From Solanum dulcamara (Eukaryota > Streptophyta > Magnoliopsida > Solanales > Solanaceae): a stretch of 64,000 nt of DNA. The position numbers were made by a program, and so were the translations under genes. The stretch covers positions 4,582,001 to 4,646,000 of the forward strand of contig NC_077243.1 of assembly GCF_947179165.1 (NCBI RefSeq). The letters run 5' to 3'. This document shows positions 1 to 12,102 of this stretch, piece after piece; positions within the stretch are counted from its first letter, which is position 1; each line of letters starts with the position of its first letter. The notes under the pieces were generated by a model. It did no database searches, had not been told where the DNA came from, and saw only the letters and a list, made by a program, of their open reading frames with translations.

Positions 1-292
1 AAATCAGTCAAAAATAAAAAGTTAGAATTTTTAACTTTTTTTTTCTAAGTGTTTAAAGCCATTTTGTTTGACCATGAAAATTACTTTTATATTTCTTATA
101 TTTTAACTAAATTTTCAAACTACCATTTTTATTCTTTTAGCCCTAAAATTCAAACACTTATTTTCAACATAAGCACTTTTATCCAAACACTCAACTGCTT
201 ATTTATAAAAATAACTTTCAGCACTTCAAAGTTCTAAAAATACTTCATACATAAAAATTACTTTTTTAAGCCCATCCAAACGGGCTCATAAT
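1..292 (-). mobile_element. hAT-like MITE, cut by the window edge
   Basis: The reverse complement of this stretch aligns almost base for base with the element at 15281-15648. It begins with the same GAGCCCGTTTGGATG terminus (here inverted, ending near 292) and runs to the window start, so one end lies outside. It is non-coding. The 62-aa open frame inside it is spurious. The hAT assignment rests on the terminus and on the 8-bp flanks of the second copy. Confidence 0.75.
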
Positions 293-650
293 TATGCGAC
301 GTCTCAAAATGACATAACAAGTCTAGTTAAAAATCAAATATTAATAAAAATATTTCATGTATACATCATGATATATTCCAATCAATTAAAAATTATCATG
401 TCATTTCAATATAATTAGTTAAAAAAAAATCGTTCTCATCACAACTTTCTTTCCTACATAACTATAGATATAATTCCTACTAGAAATTATTTTTACAAGA
501 AGAATAAAAATTCGTTTCAACTCTATATAGATTCAAGATCAAATCTCACAACAAATCTTATCATCTACCCTCTTATTAAAATTGTACCACAAATCTATAG
601 TATCACATGATTTTTTTAATTACTTAAACTGTAGTTAATCAATTATAAAA
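293..650. other. AT-rich intergenic DNA, nothing recognised
   Basis: No reading frame of note, no repeat structure and no promoter signal could be supported here. It separates two small transposable elements. Confidence 0.6.
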
Positions 651-1372
651 CGGAAAAGGACCAAAATTACCCCTGAACATTTAAAAATAGTTTATTTATG
701 CCCTTCGTTATACTTTAGGGCCAATTATACCCTTACCGTTATACTTTGGGCTAAATATGCCCTTGAGTATAACGGAGTGCCACGTGTCGGTTTCTCAGTG
801 GCCAACTTATTTCCCCTTTTAAATCTGTTTTTTTTTTGTTTTTTTTTAAATCTGTTTTTAAAATCTATTCTTTTATCTGTTTTTAAAATCTATTTTTTTT
901 ATCTGTTTTTTTTTAAATCTGTTCCGTTTTTTTATCTGTTTTTAAATCTTTTTTTAAAATCTGTTTTTTTATCTGTTTTTTAAAAAACTGTTTTTTATAT
1001 TTTTTTTAAATCTGTTTTTAATTTATTTTTTTTATCTGTTTTTAAATCTTTTTTTAAAATTTATTTTTTTAAATCTGTTTTTTCAATCTGTTTTTTAAAA
1101 TCTATTTTTTTATATGTTTTTTAAATCTATTTTTTTTATCTGTTTTTAAATCTGCTTTTTGAATCTATTTTTTTTAAATCTGCTTTTTAAAATCTGTGTA
1201 AATAAGAGGGGAAATAAGTTGGCCACTGAGAAACCGACACGTGACACTCCGTTATACTCAAGGGCATATTTGACCCAAAGTATAACGGTAAGGATATAAT
1301 TGACCCTAAAGTATAACGAAGGGTATAAATAAACTATTTTCCAAAGTTCAGGATAATTTTGGCCCTTTTTCG
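651..1372. mobile_element. Long-TIR foldback MITE with a T-rich repeated core
   Basis: The outer ~170 bases on each side are inverted copies of each other. The left arm runs inward from AAAAGGACCAAAATTA through 'cccttcgttatacttt', 'gtataacgg', 'cacgtgtcgg' and 'ttggcc...'; the right arm repeats the same words in reverse complement. The centre (about 820-1195) is a degenerate tandem array of an 'aaatctgttttt' unit and codes for nothing. The long TIRs suggest a Mutator-like or foldback element; the target duplication is not clean enough to decide. It sits about 100 bp upstream of the WD40 gene start and may carry or displace its promoter. Confidence 0.8.
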
Positions 1373-1475
1373 ATTAAAAATATACTTTATAAGTTAACTA
1401 AAATATATAGCCGACTACACTTCGCGGGTATCTTTGAACCTTTGAACTTCCTGGAAAGCGAAAGCAGTGCAAACA

Positions 1476-4400
1476 ATGAGAAGAGAGGGAGAAAAAATGT
1501 GGGAAGAAGAAGCAAAGGGTATAAGAAGGGACGAAGAAGAAGCGCTGTTGGATTTGATTGAGCAACGTACTAAAGATGTGGAAAAACTTGGCAAAGCACT
1601 CGCTTATTATACTTGCAAGGTTTATCTTCTTTTGGACCCTAATCAACCTTTTTTTTTAATGATTTAATATCCTTTTTTCAGTTTTAGTAATGGGTGAATG
1701 TTTAAAGCTTTAAAGTTTCTTACTTTGTGGGGATATGGAGAGAGGCGACTCCTTCTTTTTTTTTGATTTTTTGATTTCCCCCCCTTTTTGTTTTGCTTGA
1801 ATGATGAACTTTATTGTTTTGTCTATGGAAAGTCATGTTTAAATGGAAAGAACTCTCCAAATAGAGGCATAGCCAGGAAGTTTTAGTTTTGGGTCATTTT
1901 GGTTATGCGTTTTGACATATTAAATGAATTTTTTAAACACAAATACAGGGGTTTGAGCGAAAGTTATTGGTTTCAACCAAACCCCAAGAAGAAAAATCAA
2001 TGCTTGATCCCACAAGTCTTTAAGTTTCTGTTTCTTTGAGCTTTTTTAAGAATAATGAACTTCAATGTCTATGTGTTATAGGAGCTTTTCAGTTTTGTGT
2101 GGAGTGTGGTGTGTATATGTATGTACACGTACAAGAGTTGTCTACCCTACTATACCATTCTTGATAAGCTCTTGATTAAGGGTATGTTTGGAACGAAGGA
2201 TTTTTTTTTTTTGGAAAACAAGTGAGTTTCTTATTTATTTTCTTGTGTTTGGTACGTACGCAAAAAGTATTATTCTAAAAGCAATTGTATGTAATCTAGA
2301 CAAAGGCTATGTGAGGTGGGGGTTATGGGGTGGGGGGTGGGGATGGGGGTAAAGATGAGGTGTGTTGGAGGGTGGTGAGGACACAATCAATGTTGAATGC
2401 CACAAGTGGAGCTTGTTTTCCCTACTTCCCAAGTCATTTTCCTCATTTTTAAGGATCTTATTTTGTTAGAGAATATTTTCCAATTTTTTTAACCAACTGA
2501 ACATGAGGAAATTAGAAATCCTCCACACTAAACACACCCTAAATCTTTGTATGGAGAGAACTCTCCACAACAAGGCTACAAAAAATGAGAAGAAGCTACT
2601 GTTGGCCCCTAGGAGTTTTTTGGTTTGCTACAATAAAATCTTGGTTATCTGCTTTGTTTAATGAATGAGGGTTTGCTTCTAATAGAACTCGGAATATATG
2701 CTTCAATAAGAATGACACAAGTTACTGGTATTAGGTATGCTGTTAAGTGGATATGGATGTCCACTAAGCTACCCGAACCACTTAGAAATAAAACAACAAC
2801 AACAACAACAACATGCCCAGTGAAATCCCACAAGTGGGGTCTGGGGAGAGTAGAGTGTACGCAGACCTTACCACGATCTCATGGAGATAGAGAGGTTGTT
2901 TCCAAAAAACCCTCGGCTCAAAGTGACAGTCCCAAGAAAGGGAGAATCACATTATAATACACTAGGGAGAACCACTTAGAAATAAGTTTCCTTTTTTTTT
3001 AATGTAATTTGGCCCACCCGAGACTCTAAGGATTACTGAAACTTCCATCTTGAAGGGCTGCGTGATTTTGTTTCTTTGAAGGACAGGCTTGTTTTTGTAC
3101 ATAATTTAATTTATGAAATTGGATGAAGAACTGCTTCTTTAAAGAGTGAACCAGTTCCAGGATTTGGACTAGTAATTGCTTCTTATCCGATGCATAGCTC
3201 TATTTCCCAAACAGAGGCCGCCAGGGTGGGAACCGTCTTATCTCAGGGTACGGCTAGGCGGGTAGACCCAAGTAACAAGGATGATTGGTTCATTTTTGGA
3301 TAATCAATAAAAGTAGTGTAGGCTTCAATAGACTTGCAGTAGCAAATCTTACCATCAATCTTGGCGTCCTCTATGCAACAACCTCTCGACACCACAAAGG
3401 TAGGGGTAAGGTCTGCGTATATCCTACGCCCCACTTGTGGGATTGTTATTGTTGTAATCTAGGCAGCCTCTATGCAATACAGCTATATCTGGATCGACCA
3501 AAACCTGATCATGTCTGTCAAGGACCAGTATACATCAGAAAGAGGCTAATTGCCGTGTTTCTTAGGTTTTGTTCTTTTCTCCTTCTTTTACATTTTGGGA
3601 TTTATTTTACGTGTTTGTAGTACATTATCTCTTTCTGAATATAAGTGGTCTATTGAAGATAGGTGCCTTGAGAAACCTAAAAACTGTACTATACTTTCTC
3701 CCTTCTTCCAGACTAAAATTTTGAGTTCAATTGAGATCATATTCAGTGGTTGCAAGAGTCTCCGTTGATGATTCTGTAATGACCTTCTCTATATTCAAAT
3801 AGATGACAAGGAGATATTATCATGTCCCTTAATGCAAGTTATATTCAAATTTTGACATTCGGGGGTCTTCAATTAATATGAGCTGGCCGTTCAGTTGTTT
3901 ATGTTCGTAATGTGCAGATGCTATATACATTAATGCTGATTGTGTGGCTTGTTCTTTAATTCAATTTCTTGACATTTGCAAGATCTATATGCTAAGGATA
4001 CTTCATATATTTCTGATTTCCTGACAAAAGGAGGATACTTGAATGTCCAATTTTTGAGTAATAAGCTTCAAATTTTGCCTGTGACTAGAGATCTAGCTAT
4101 GAGTTAACCTTAGTGTAGTGTAACAGAATTCTTTTGTGTTGGAGATTGTATTTCTATAACATTCCATAGGATGACTATGTATATAAAACTTTCAATGCAT
4201 CTCTGGACTTGCACTGCAATCATTTTACTCGCGATCGGATATCTGTTGAATGTTGGCTATTACCTGGCAGGTGACTCATATCTAATTTAATATGTAATTG
4301 GAATAGTGTTTGTTTTATTTCGGGGTCTTTCTCTTGCTTTGGGATCATAACTAATATTTCAAATTTCCCCCCTTCATTGGAATGAGTTACAGCTTGATCA

Positions 4401-5332
4401 AAAAGAGAAGAACTTAGAGGAGGCACAACAGGAACTTGCTCGCCTCCGGGGCAGGGCCAATGTGGCAACATCCACAAGCTATCATGGGAATGACTTGAAT
4501 CCAGTGAAAGCTGAAAGAAGATCCGTGAGTCCTATTCAGATAAGTGATGATTCTTCTGAAAGCCTCTCTGAGTGTGAACCTCAACCCGACAAAGACAACA
4601 TCATGCCACTTAAGAAATCTTCAACACTTGATAAAAAACTAGCAAGGCCTTTTCAGAAAAACAATGATAATTCCGGAAAGCTGCCCGAAGCAAAACCACT
4701 ACTTATCATTGCTGACGTGAAACCAAAGGTTTTTCTGGGTTTGAAGAAGGTAGAATCTAGTCCCATTCCATGCTGTTCTGATTTTTCTGCTGGAGGATCG
4801 GTCTTTTCTTTTCGCAATACTCGTATTGTAAGGTCAAAAGCAGATAAGAGCTCAAAAACCCCTCCTGACATCGGAGCTGCTGACATTGAACGTAAAGGGA
4901 CAAAACGGAAGTCTGGTACTTTATTTGTTACATCTGATCTATCAATACTACCTTCTGCTAACATGCACTCTGACATAATGTGCAAATGCTTTTTCATATG
5001 AAAATTACCGTCTGATGAGCTTGTTTCTCATCTTCGCTTTATGAATACAGAACAAATAGAGCATGAAGAGCTGATTCCATTGATAGGTAGATCCTCTTCA
5101 GCAAGCAAGCTACATTGCCAGACATGCAGTGTCATACCTAGTCAACACAAGAGAAAGATGAGAACTATTGTCTTATGCCCTACGAATGATCAACTTTTTG
5201 CGAGCAGGTAGATTAGAAGTTTATCCACTCTTTGTTGATGACAATTGTGATTGTGTATGCATTTTGTTCATTGCTTCTAGATCTTTGATGAATTATGGAT
5301 GGACTAACTGTAGAGAGCTTGTCCCGTTCCCA

Positions 5333-5374
<42 letters not shown>

Positions 5375-8300
5375 ATATATGTATATATTGTTTATTCGGA
5401 AGTTGGTGGAGCAATGTGTAACAGCAGCAATAACATTTTAAGAAAGCAAGATTTCATCATGTATGTGATGTCTTTAATCTAGTTAAGAGATCCTACATTG
5501 ATGCCACATGATTAGATCTTGTGGCCAATCTGAAGATGTTCATACCTGAGCAATTAAAAGGAGTTCTTAAATTGCAGACTGCAATTGGTCATTTTAGATG
5601 ATAATATGTTTAATTTTCCTAGAAAATGATTTGATGGGTTGTTTCCTACTTTCCTTGATATAATGCTGCACTGTACTAACTTTCTCTTGAGAACAGCCTG
5701 TTACTCAGTCTTTCTCATACAATTTTCAACTTTCAGCATCGAATGGAACCATTCGATCTTGAATATATTCTTATTTGTTTAGAATGCTCACTCAGAGTTC
5801 CTTAATATGCAGTGCACTGGATGGGGTTGTCAACTTGTGGCAGGTGCAGGACAGAGGGTATGCCAGATTTTTAACATCCAACTACTAGAGCTGCATCTGT
5901 ATCTCTTTCCCTCACTTTATAAGCAATAGCTTTGAAAATGTTATTTCATTTTCCCTTTGCATCACTAAATGCTTCTATTTTGATGCTGTGTCACTTTGGT
6001 TATCAGGTCAAGTGCCAATCTTCTCAGTAGCACTGATTGCCTTACGCGCAAGTGTAGAAGATGGCCAGAAGACGTAGCCTGGCATCCAAAAGGCAGCAGT
6101 CTTTTTTCTGTGTACAGCGCTGATGATGGGAATTCACAAATTTCAATATTGAATCTTAACGAGGGAAAAGAGGTATTTCTAGGAAATTTGTTGATGAAAT
6201 TATATGGCAAATATCATTTGACTGTAAAATCTGCATGATTGAAAAAGCATGTGTGCCTGGGCATGACATATGATAAAATCCTGTTTCACTTCTTATCTTA
6301 ATTTATATGCATAGGGTGGTGTATGGGAATGTATTTTCTAATGGTTTAATAAATGAATAGACAAACAAGAGTCGGAACAAAAATTTCGCTGAGCTAGATC
6401 TTGTAAGAAAAGGAACTCTTCTAATTTCTTGAATTAGGGTGCTTAAGCTGGTTATCAAGGTTTCACTTAGGAAGTATTTAGCTATCAAATGTTGAGGTTT
6501 TGGTTGTAACAACAAGATGTATGGAATAGGCTTTTTTAATTTTATTTTTGGAAAAGGCTTTGTTGGTGGTGTATTTGGTAAGAGTGCCATGCCAAATGTT
6601 TCAAGATCAATATCTTTTGACTTTTGGAGTACCATTTATGGTTTGGAAATTTTCATCTCCTCTGTGTATGAGGAGGTACTGGCCTAAGTTGTGGTATTCA
6701 CTTGACTGTTCTACATCAAAATTGGATATGTATTTTGTTTACCTTGAGGACACCTTGTCCTTTTTTCCCTCATTAACATAATTTCTTTATAGAGAGGTAC
6801 CAACACAGAGAGAGAGATGGAGGGGGTTGAGGGGAGGGAGGAGCATTGTTTTGTTACTTGTCACTTATGATGTTCTTGGTTATGTAATCTGATGCTAATT
6901 GGGGCTAGTTTTTTCACTGATTGATGATTACTCATTCATCTGTGCCATTAATAATGGAAACAACGTAGAATAACTACCTAATCTCCTTCTTATAAGTACA
7001 AATCCATAATTTGATTTTGTTCTCACTACTAACTATAATAGTTCTCTCTACTGACTATAATATCCTTGGGCTACACTTGTAAACTGTTTTTGCTTCACTG
7101 CTACACTCTATACTTTTGAATGCTCAATGAGTGTGTACAGCTCTTAAAGCATTTTTAGATGCTCACTTTATAATATTTCATGGAATCTCATTAAGCGAAA
7201 TAATAGAAATTTGAAAGTAGATAATTGGCTAAAGAGTTAGAGAGTGGTTTCCATGCAGTAAACTAGTTCTTTTTTCCATGTTGACTGACCAGTTTTTCCT
7301 TATGGATGAGGCTTAGTGTAATAGGAACAAGGGTAAATTATGATTTAAAATATTAGGGAAGACTGTGGAGATGACTATAAGGTTCAGGGATCTATCATCT
7401 ATGTCTCTCTCTTGCACGATTTTGCTTGAAAAAAGTATGTTTCAAAATACAGAGGCAGCAGCATGTTTGATTTTTAGACTTACTTTAAAAAGTAAACATC
7501 CAAGAGGGGTGTAATATGTCCTCTGTCAAGTATACAAGTACATAGAAAAACTCTGAGATCTCCTCTCTACTGAAGATAGAAAACCATGGAAACCCATTAG
7601 GTAAGCCTGATATTTATATGCTGCTCCTCCAGCCTAAACTTTATGAACTATAGGTGCATTCCTTTTCTTTTCTTTGTCATTATCACATTTAACATACTTT
7701 CGAGCCTTATGCTTGGTTATGTCGCGTTTGATTGTATCTCTTGCATTTGAATTTTATCTCTCCTCTGTTCTCATATCCTGGTGTATTAACAGAAAATGCG
7801 AGTGAATTTCTTGGAGGAAAAGCCCCATGTCAAAGGGATCATTAACAACATAGTGTTCATGCCATGGGAGGAGGGCTGTTTTGTTACAGGTGGTAGTGAC
7901 CATGCAGTTGTCTTGTGGACCGATAAAGATGAAGAACATTCATGGAAACCTAAAGAGTTGTATAGCCGGCATTCTTCTGCTGTAATGGGAGTTGCCGGTT
8001 TGCAGCATAAGAAAGTTGTGATGTCTGCTGGTGCCGATAAGCGTATATTTGGATTTGATTTACCAGCTCAGAGAATAGGTTACGAGCGTCAACTAGAAAG
8101 TAAATGCATGAGTGTTCTGCCTAATCCATGTGACTTGAATCTATTTATGATTCAGACAGGGTAAGTTACCATTATGGTCATTCTATGTTCATTATGTGCA
8201 TATTTCTTTATTTCCATTATGTGCATATTTCATTATACAGATATTTCTTTTACATAGTAATGGTTTTTCTTGCTATTTTCCATTCCCTTGTCCTCCAAAG

Positions 8301-9302
8301 CCCCCAATGTGTTGTATTTTTGCAGTCATATTTTATCGCTTACTTTCTTTGTCAAAATGTGGTATGTGCAATGCCAGGTATGATAGGGAAATTGCACAAC
8401 TTGTAACTTCATTCTATGGCATTGGCTCAGTGCAAGGTTACCATCTATATTCTTTGTGTGTGACTGATTTATAAAAAAAACGATGACCTAGACCTAAAAT
8501 CACGTGGGAGAAAGTTGTCAGAAAAGAGCTACAGTCTTTCAGGCTCCACGCAAACTTAGCTAAGGATGTAAACGATGGAAGTGAATGATCCTTATCAGTG
8601 ATACCAACTAGTTGGGATTAATGTTTAGTTTTATTGGTACACTTTACATTTGGTCTGGTGTTTGGCAAGAATCTTTAGTTTGTTCAAATATTGTATGCTA
8701 AGAGAAAATGTAAAGAACCTGTTATATTGAAAATGTAGAAAACCCCTAATTTCTCTTTAAAACTTATGCCATAAATGGAACAGGTACAAAATGAGTGAAA
8801 TGGATTTTGAGGATTCACATAGAAAACCTCAAATAGTTTAGGATTGAGCCTGTTTTATTTTTGAACAATTTTCTCTCATTATATCACGAGTCTGATTTGA
8901 ATTGTTATCTTAAAAGCATATATGATTTGATCAGGAAAATGTTAAATAGGCTGATATATTTTTGCTTCTCTAATCCACTGCAGGAGCTTAGAGAAGCAGC
9001 TTCGCTTGTTTGATTTTAGGTCGAGGCAAGCAGAGGTTCACTCCTTCGGGTGGAAACAAGAAAGCAGTGACTCACACTCGGCTCTTATCCATCAGGCTTG
9101 GTCACCTGATGGTTTGTACATTACATCTGGCTCAGTTGATCCTTCCATTCACATATTTGATATACGGTACAATTCTCACGAACCTTGCCTGTCCATTAGA
9201 GCTCATAATAGGCGAGTCTTCAAAGCTGTTTGGCACCATGCTCTCCCAGTCCTCATTTCTATATCATCTGACTTGAACATTGGATTTCATAAAATCGTTT
9301 GA
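1476..9302 (+). CDS. WD40-repeat (transducin-like) protein with N-terminal coiled coil
   Basis: Seven exons join in phase: 1476-1619, 4393-4915, 5051-5207, 5813-5857, 6007-6172, 7793-8160, 8984-9302 (stop TGA), giving 573 aa. Residues 1-70 are charged and helical ([28 protein letters not shown]), a likely coiled coil. Residues ~70-220 are a low-complexity linker rich in Ser, Lys and Pro. From ~240 to the end are WD40-type blades; readable blade ends include 'GVVNLWQV', 'DHAVVLWT', 'DKRIFGFD', 'QLRLFDFR' and 'DPSIHIFDI'. Such proteins are scaffolds; no catalytic motif is seen and the partner is unknown. The start is the first in-frame ATG before the coiled coil. The exon 2 donor (4916) was chosen because it restores phase into exon 3; reading on would end at a stop near 5000, a possible retained-intron isoform. 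Intron 1 (2.8 kb) holds a TS SINE. Confidence 0.88.
2792..2968 (-). mobile_element. TS-type SINE with 17-bp target duplication
   Basis: On the minus strand it reads '...GCCGAGGG...', 'AAGGTCTGCGTACACTCTA', 'CCCCACTTGTGGGATTTCAC' and ends in (GTT)n, the 3' hallmark of the nightshade TS SINE family. It is flanked by identical 17-bp repeats, GAACCACTTAGAAATAA, at 2775-2791 and 2969-2985. The 5' end (right side) does not show a clear tRNA-like head. It lies in intron 1 of the WD40 gene. Confidence 0.9.
3385..3455 (+). mobile_element. Decayed TS SINE 3' fragment
   Basis: 'GGTAGGGGTAAGGTCTGCG' followed by 'CCCCACTTGTGGGATTGTTA' and a short TTG-like tail match the SINE at 2792-2968 in opposite orientation. 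No clean target duplication is seen. It lies within intron 1 of the WD40 gene. Confidence 0.65.
5336..5370. repeat. (TC)n microsatellite followed by TA repeats
   Basis: About 17 uninterrupted TC units, then a short TATATATA run, in intron 3 of the WD40 gene. Likely length-polymorphic. Confidence 0.95.
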
Positions 9303-9614
9303 GGTGCTTAAAGAGGTGTTTTCCCTTTCCTTTTTAGCACTCATTGTTCTCATTCATTTCGGAAGTTGTCACTGGGAAGAAATATTGAGGTCTCAGACCA
9401 AAGAAATTCACCGTATGGGCTCTGATACAGCAGGTGATTTGAAAAGAAATGTTAAGCAGTGTCATCTTTTCCTGTGCCTTATTCTGCATTCGGGCTGTTA
9501 AACGTGCTGTGTTTTGAGTGAATGCAGAAGCTGTTGAAAAAGGCTTTGAACCATTCAGAAACATTTTACCTCTTTTTTAGCTCAGAGTTATGTTAGTTAA
9601 TTGACTGTTGTAGG

Positions 9615-9796
9615 CAGTGGCGGAACCAGGATTTTTAATAAGGGGTTCAAAATCTGAAAAAGTAGACACGAACTAGCCGAAGAGGGTTCCACATCTACTA
9701 TTTATACATAAAAAAATATTTTAACCATGTATAAATAGTATATTTTTTCGCCGAAAGGGGTTCGGATGAACCCCGGACACCATGGGTCCGCCACTG
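9615..9796. mobile_element. hAT-like MITE with CAGTGGCGGA termini
   Basis: It starts CAGTGGCGGAACCAG and ends GGGTCCGCCACTG, imperfect inverted termini. Flanking 8-mers GTTGTAGG (9607-9614) and GCTGTAGG (9797-9804) differ by one base, the target-site size of hAT elements. An inner inverted pair ('ctatttatacat' / 'atgtataaatag') makes it strongly self-complementary. It lies about 310 bp past the WD40 stop codon and could be in the 3' UTR. Confidence 0.85.
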
Positions 9797-9804
9797 GCTG
9801 TAGG

Positions 9805-11136
9805 CACCACCAAGGGAAAACAGACGCCAAATAGAGTTGTTATTACCATCTAGTCTTCATGAATTTAGTTACCTGGTAGAAGTACTTGATGAATTAATCG
9901 CGACGAGTGCATGTTGTCCGGCACCCAATATTACATCCAAAAGTGTGAATTCTTCCATAGAAAATTAGGATGTCATTCGTCTTATTAGGTCAGTTTCACA
10001 TCTTATCCAACTGTATCTGCTCCACTACGTGACTAGTAACGCCCATCTCTAGTGGTTTACCTGTTTGGCCTTATTGATCGTTGACCAGAAACAAGACCTT
10101 TTTTAAAAAAGAAAAATGGGTGTCGGGGAAGGGAAAATTTTGGTATGTGATTATAATTGAACCGTCATCAACAAGGTGAAAGTTCACGTAGAACTAATTT
10201 TTTTTTCATCCATGTAGAACTAATTGAGCTATTAAGATTTTGCTCAGAAACTAAACTTTAATATACCAACTCAGATTTTAAATTTGTGGATCAATTTCAC
10301 ATGTAATAATGTTACGAGAAGGATGAAACATATTTTAGTAATTCAGTGCATTGATGAAATGAAACTTGGTTTAATCAAGAGGATAAACATTTATTCACAC
10401 TCGATGTGTACACAAAATTGATTGGGGCATAAAATGTGTTTTGCTCATAGGTTTTATCATTTAATCATAATTAATTAATATATATTCTCGTCTTATTAAA
10501 ATCATATAAAATGACAGTCCGGTACACTAAATCTTCAACTATGCGCAGTTCAATGGAAAATATTTTACATTTGCATTCTATGAACGAATAAATTTCCATG
10601 AAGAGGTCTAGGTCTACGCCAATCATGCTCTAAAAAGTAAAAAGCTTGCCAGACGTATAGATCACTTCATTAATGGGAGGCGTTGCCTTTTTGGTTGCTT
10701 TCTTTTAAAGAAATACTACTTTGATGGAGGATGATTGTGTTCTCTTTTTATTTAAATTTTATGACCTATGCATGTAAATTTGGTAGTAATTTCAGGCGTG
10801 GGGTACATGGCCAACAATTCAATTTGTTTAGTAAACTACTTGATGATTCCCATGATTTAGTAAAAGGGAGGGGATACCTCTCAACATCAAAAAAAAGATT
10901 TCTCTTTATTAAGAGACTATTGAAATTTGTCATAGACCTTTGCAAGGCAGACTAAAATAAAAGATTAAGAGGCATTACTAATAAGCATTGGTTTCTTTGT
11001 TGATATTCAAATCCAGTTGAAATGTTAAATGACACACGCAAGTCAAGTCAACAAAAAGATTGTCTCACTTTTGATTCATAATAGTTTACTTTTAAAATTT
11101 GAAATTCTTAATCGAATTAATGACAAGATACTTAGA
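9805..11136. other. Intergenic DNA, no gene seen
   Basis: No supported gene. A short stretch near 10514-10550 ('gacagtccggtacacta', then 'tatgcgcag') resembles the head of the SINE at 15930-16038 and may be a scrap of it. A 74-codon open frame at 10731-10955 has no recognisable domain and is not called. Confidence 0.55.
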
Positions 11137-11402
11137 AATTCAAGAGAAAAGAGGAAAATAATGTTTTTACGAAAGTTTAGTCGCAAACTCTTTAAACTTT
11201 CGTGGGTTCTTCCATTTAGACTTGGTTATGGAACATCATTGACACAAATTAAATTATAGAAAAAGTCAGAATTCAAGAGGAAAGAGGAAAATAATACTTT
11301 TACGAAAGTATAATCACAAACTCTTAAACTTTCGTGGGTTCTTCCATTTAGATTTGATTATGGAACATCATTCACACAAATTAAATTATAGAAAAAGTCA
11401 GA
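11137..11402. repeat. Tandem duplication of a ~130-bp unit
   Basis: Two adjacent copies (about 11137-11267 and 11268-11402) share 'gaggaaaataat', 'tttacgaaag', 'cgtgggttcttccattta' and 'aaattaaattatagaaaaag' in order with few differences. Each contains an inner inverted pair (CGAAAGT / ACTTTCG) able to form a hairpin. No coding potential is evident. Confidence 0.85.
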
Positions 11403-11614
11403 GAAGTCATCCAATTTCTATAATTACATGCAACAAAGTGGAGCAGATTAAAAAGTGATGTTTCCTAAAAGCTCTGCAATGCTTACATGTCAATCCACAT
11501 GGTATTTAATTTCTCAACTAATACAATAATTAATCAGCATGTAGGGTCAGTTAGCGCTGGACATTTTTCATTTATGCATGTAAATATCATATGAATCATT
11601 ATTAGATAAAGAAA

Positions 11615-12102
11615 AGGCTTAATATATAACCATCACCTTAAACTTACTGGAATATTTCATTTAAACATTTGAATTAAATTATATTTTAATTGAACACCTC
11701 AATTTCTAATTAAGTGTTTTAATTAAACACGTTTGATTCAGATTTTAAAAGAACTTTTGTGCATGTTTTCATTCATATATTAGATAGTTAAGTTTATATA
11801 TAAAATATATATGTCATTTTCTTTAATTATATACGTTCGCCTTAATAGTTGGAAACCCTAAATATACTTGAGGTTGATACATATAATTAAAAAATATATA
11901 TATTTTATGTGGTTAACTTAATTATCTAATACACGAATAAAAACACACACAATTTTTTTTTCAAAATTTAAATCAAAAGTATTTAATTGGAATAATACCT
12001 TATTAGAAGTTGATGTGTTTAATTGGAATAAAATCAATTAGTTCAAATGTCTAATTTGAAATATTCCAACAAATTTAAGAGTCTCAATATCTATTACGCC
12101 TA
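11615..12102. mobile_element. Long-TIR MITE
   Basis: Left end AGGCTTAATATATAACC and right end '...atctattacgcct' are inverted. The following ~180 bases on each side also pair (for example 'cttactggaatatttca' with 'tgaaatattccaacaa', and 'atatattagatagttaagt' with 'acttaattatctaatac'). There is no coding sequence. The superfamily is not decidable by eye. Confidence 0.75.

Noticed and set aside
10731..10955. 74-codon frame, candidate small gene
   Set aside because: No homology recognised, no splice or promoter context, and length expected by chance in this amount of DNA.
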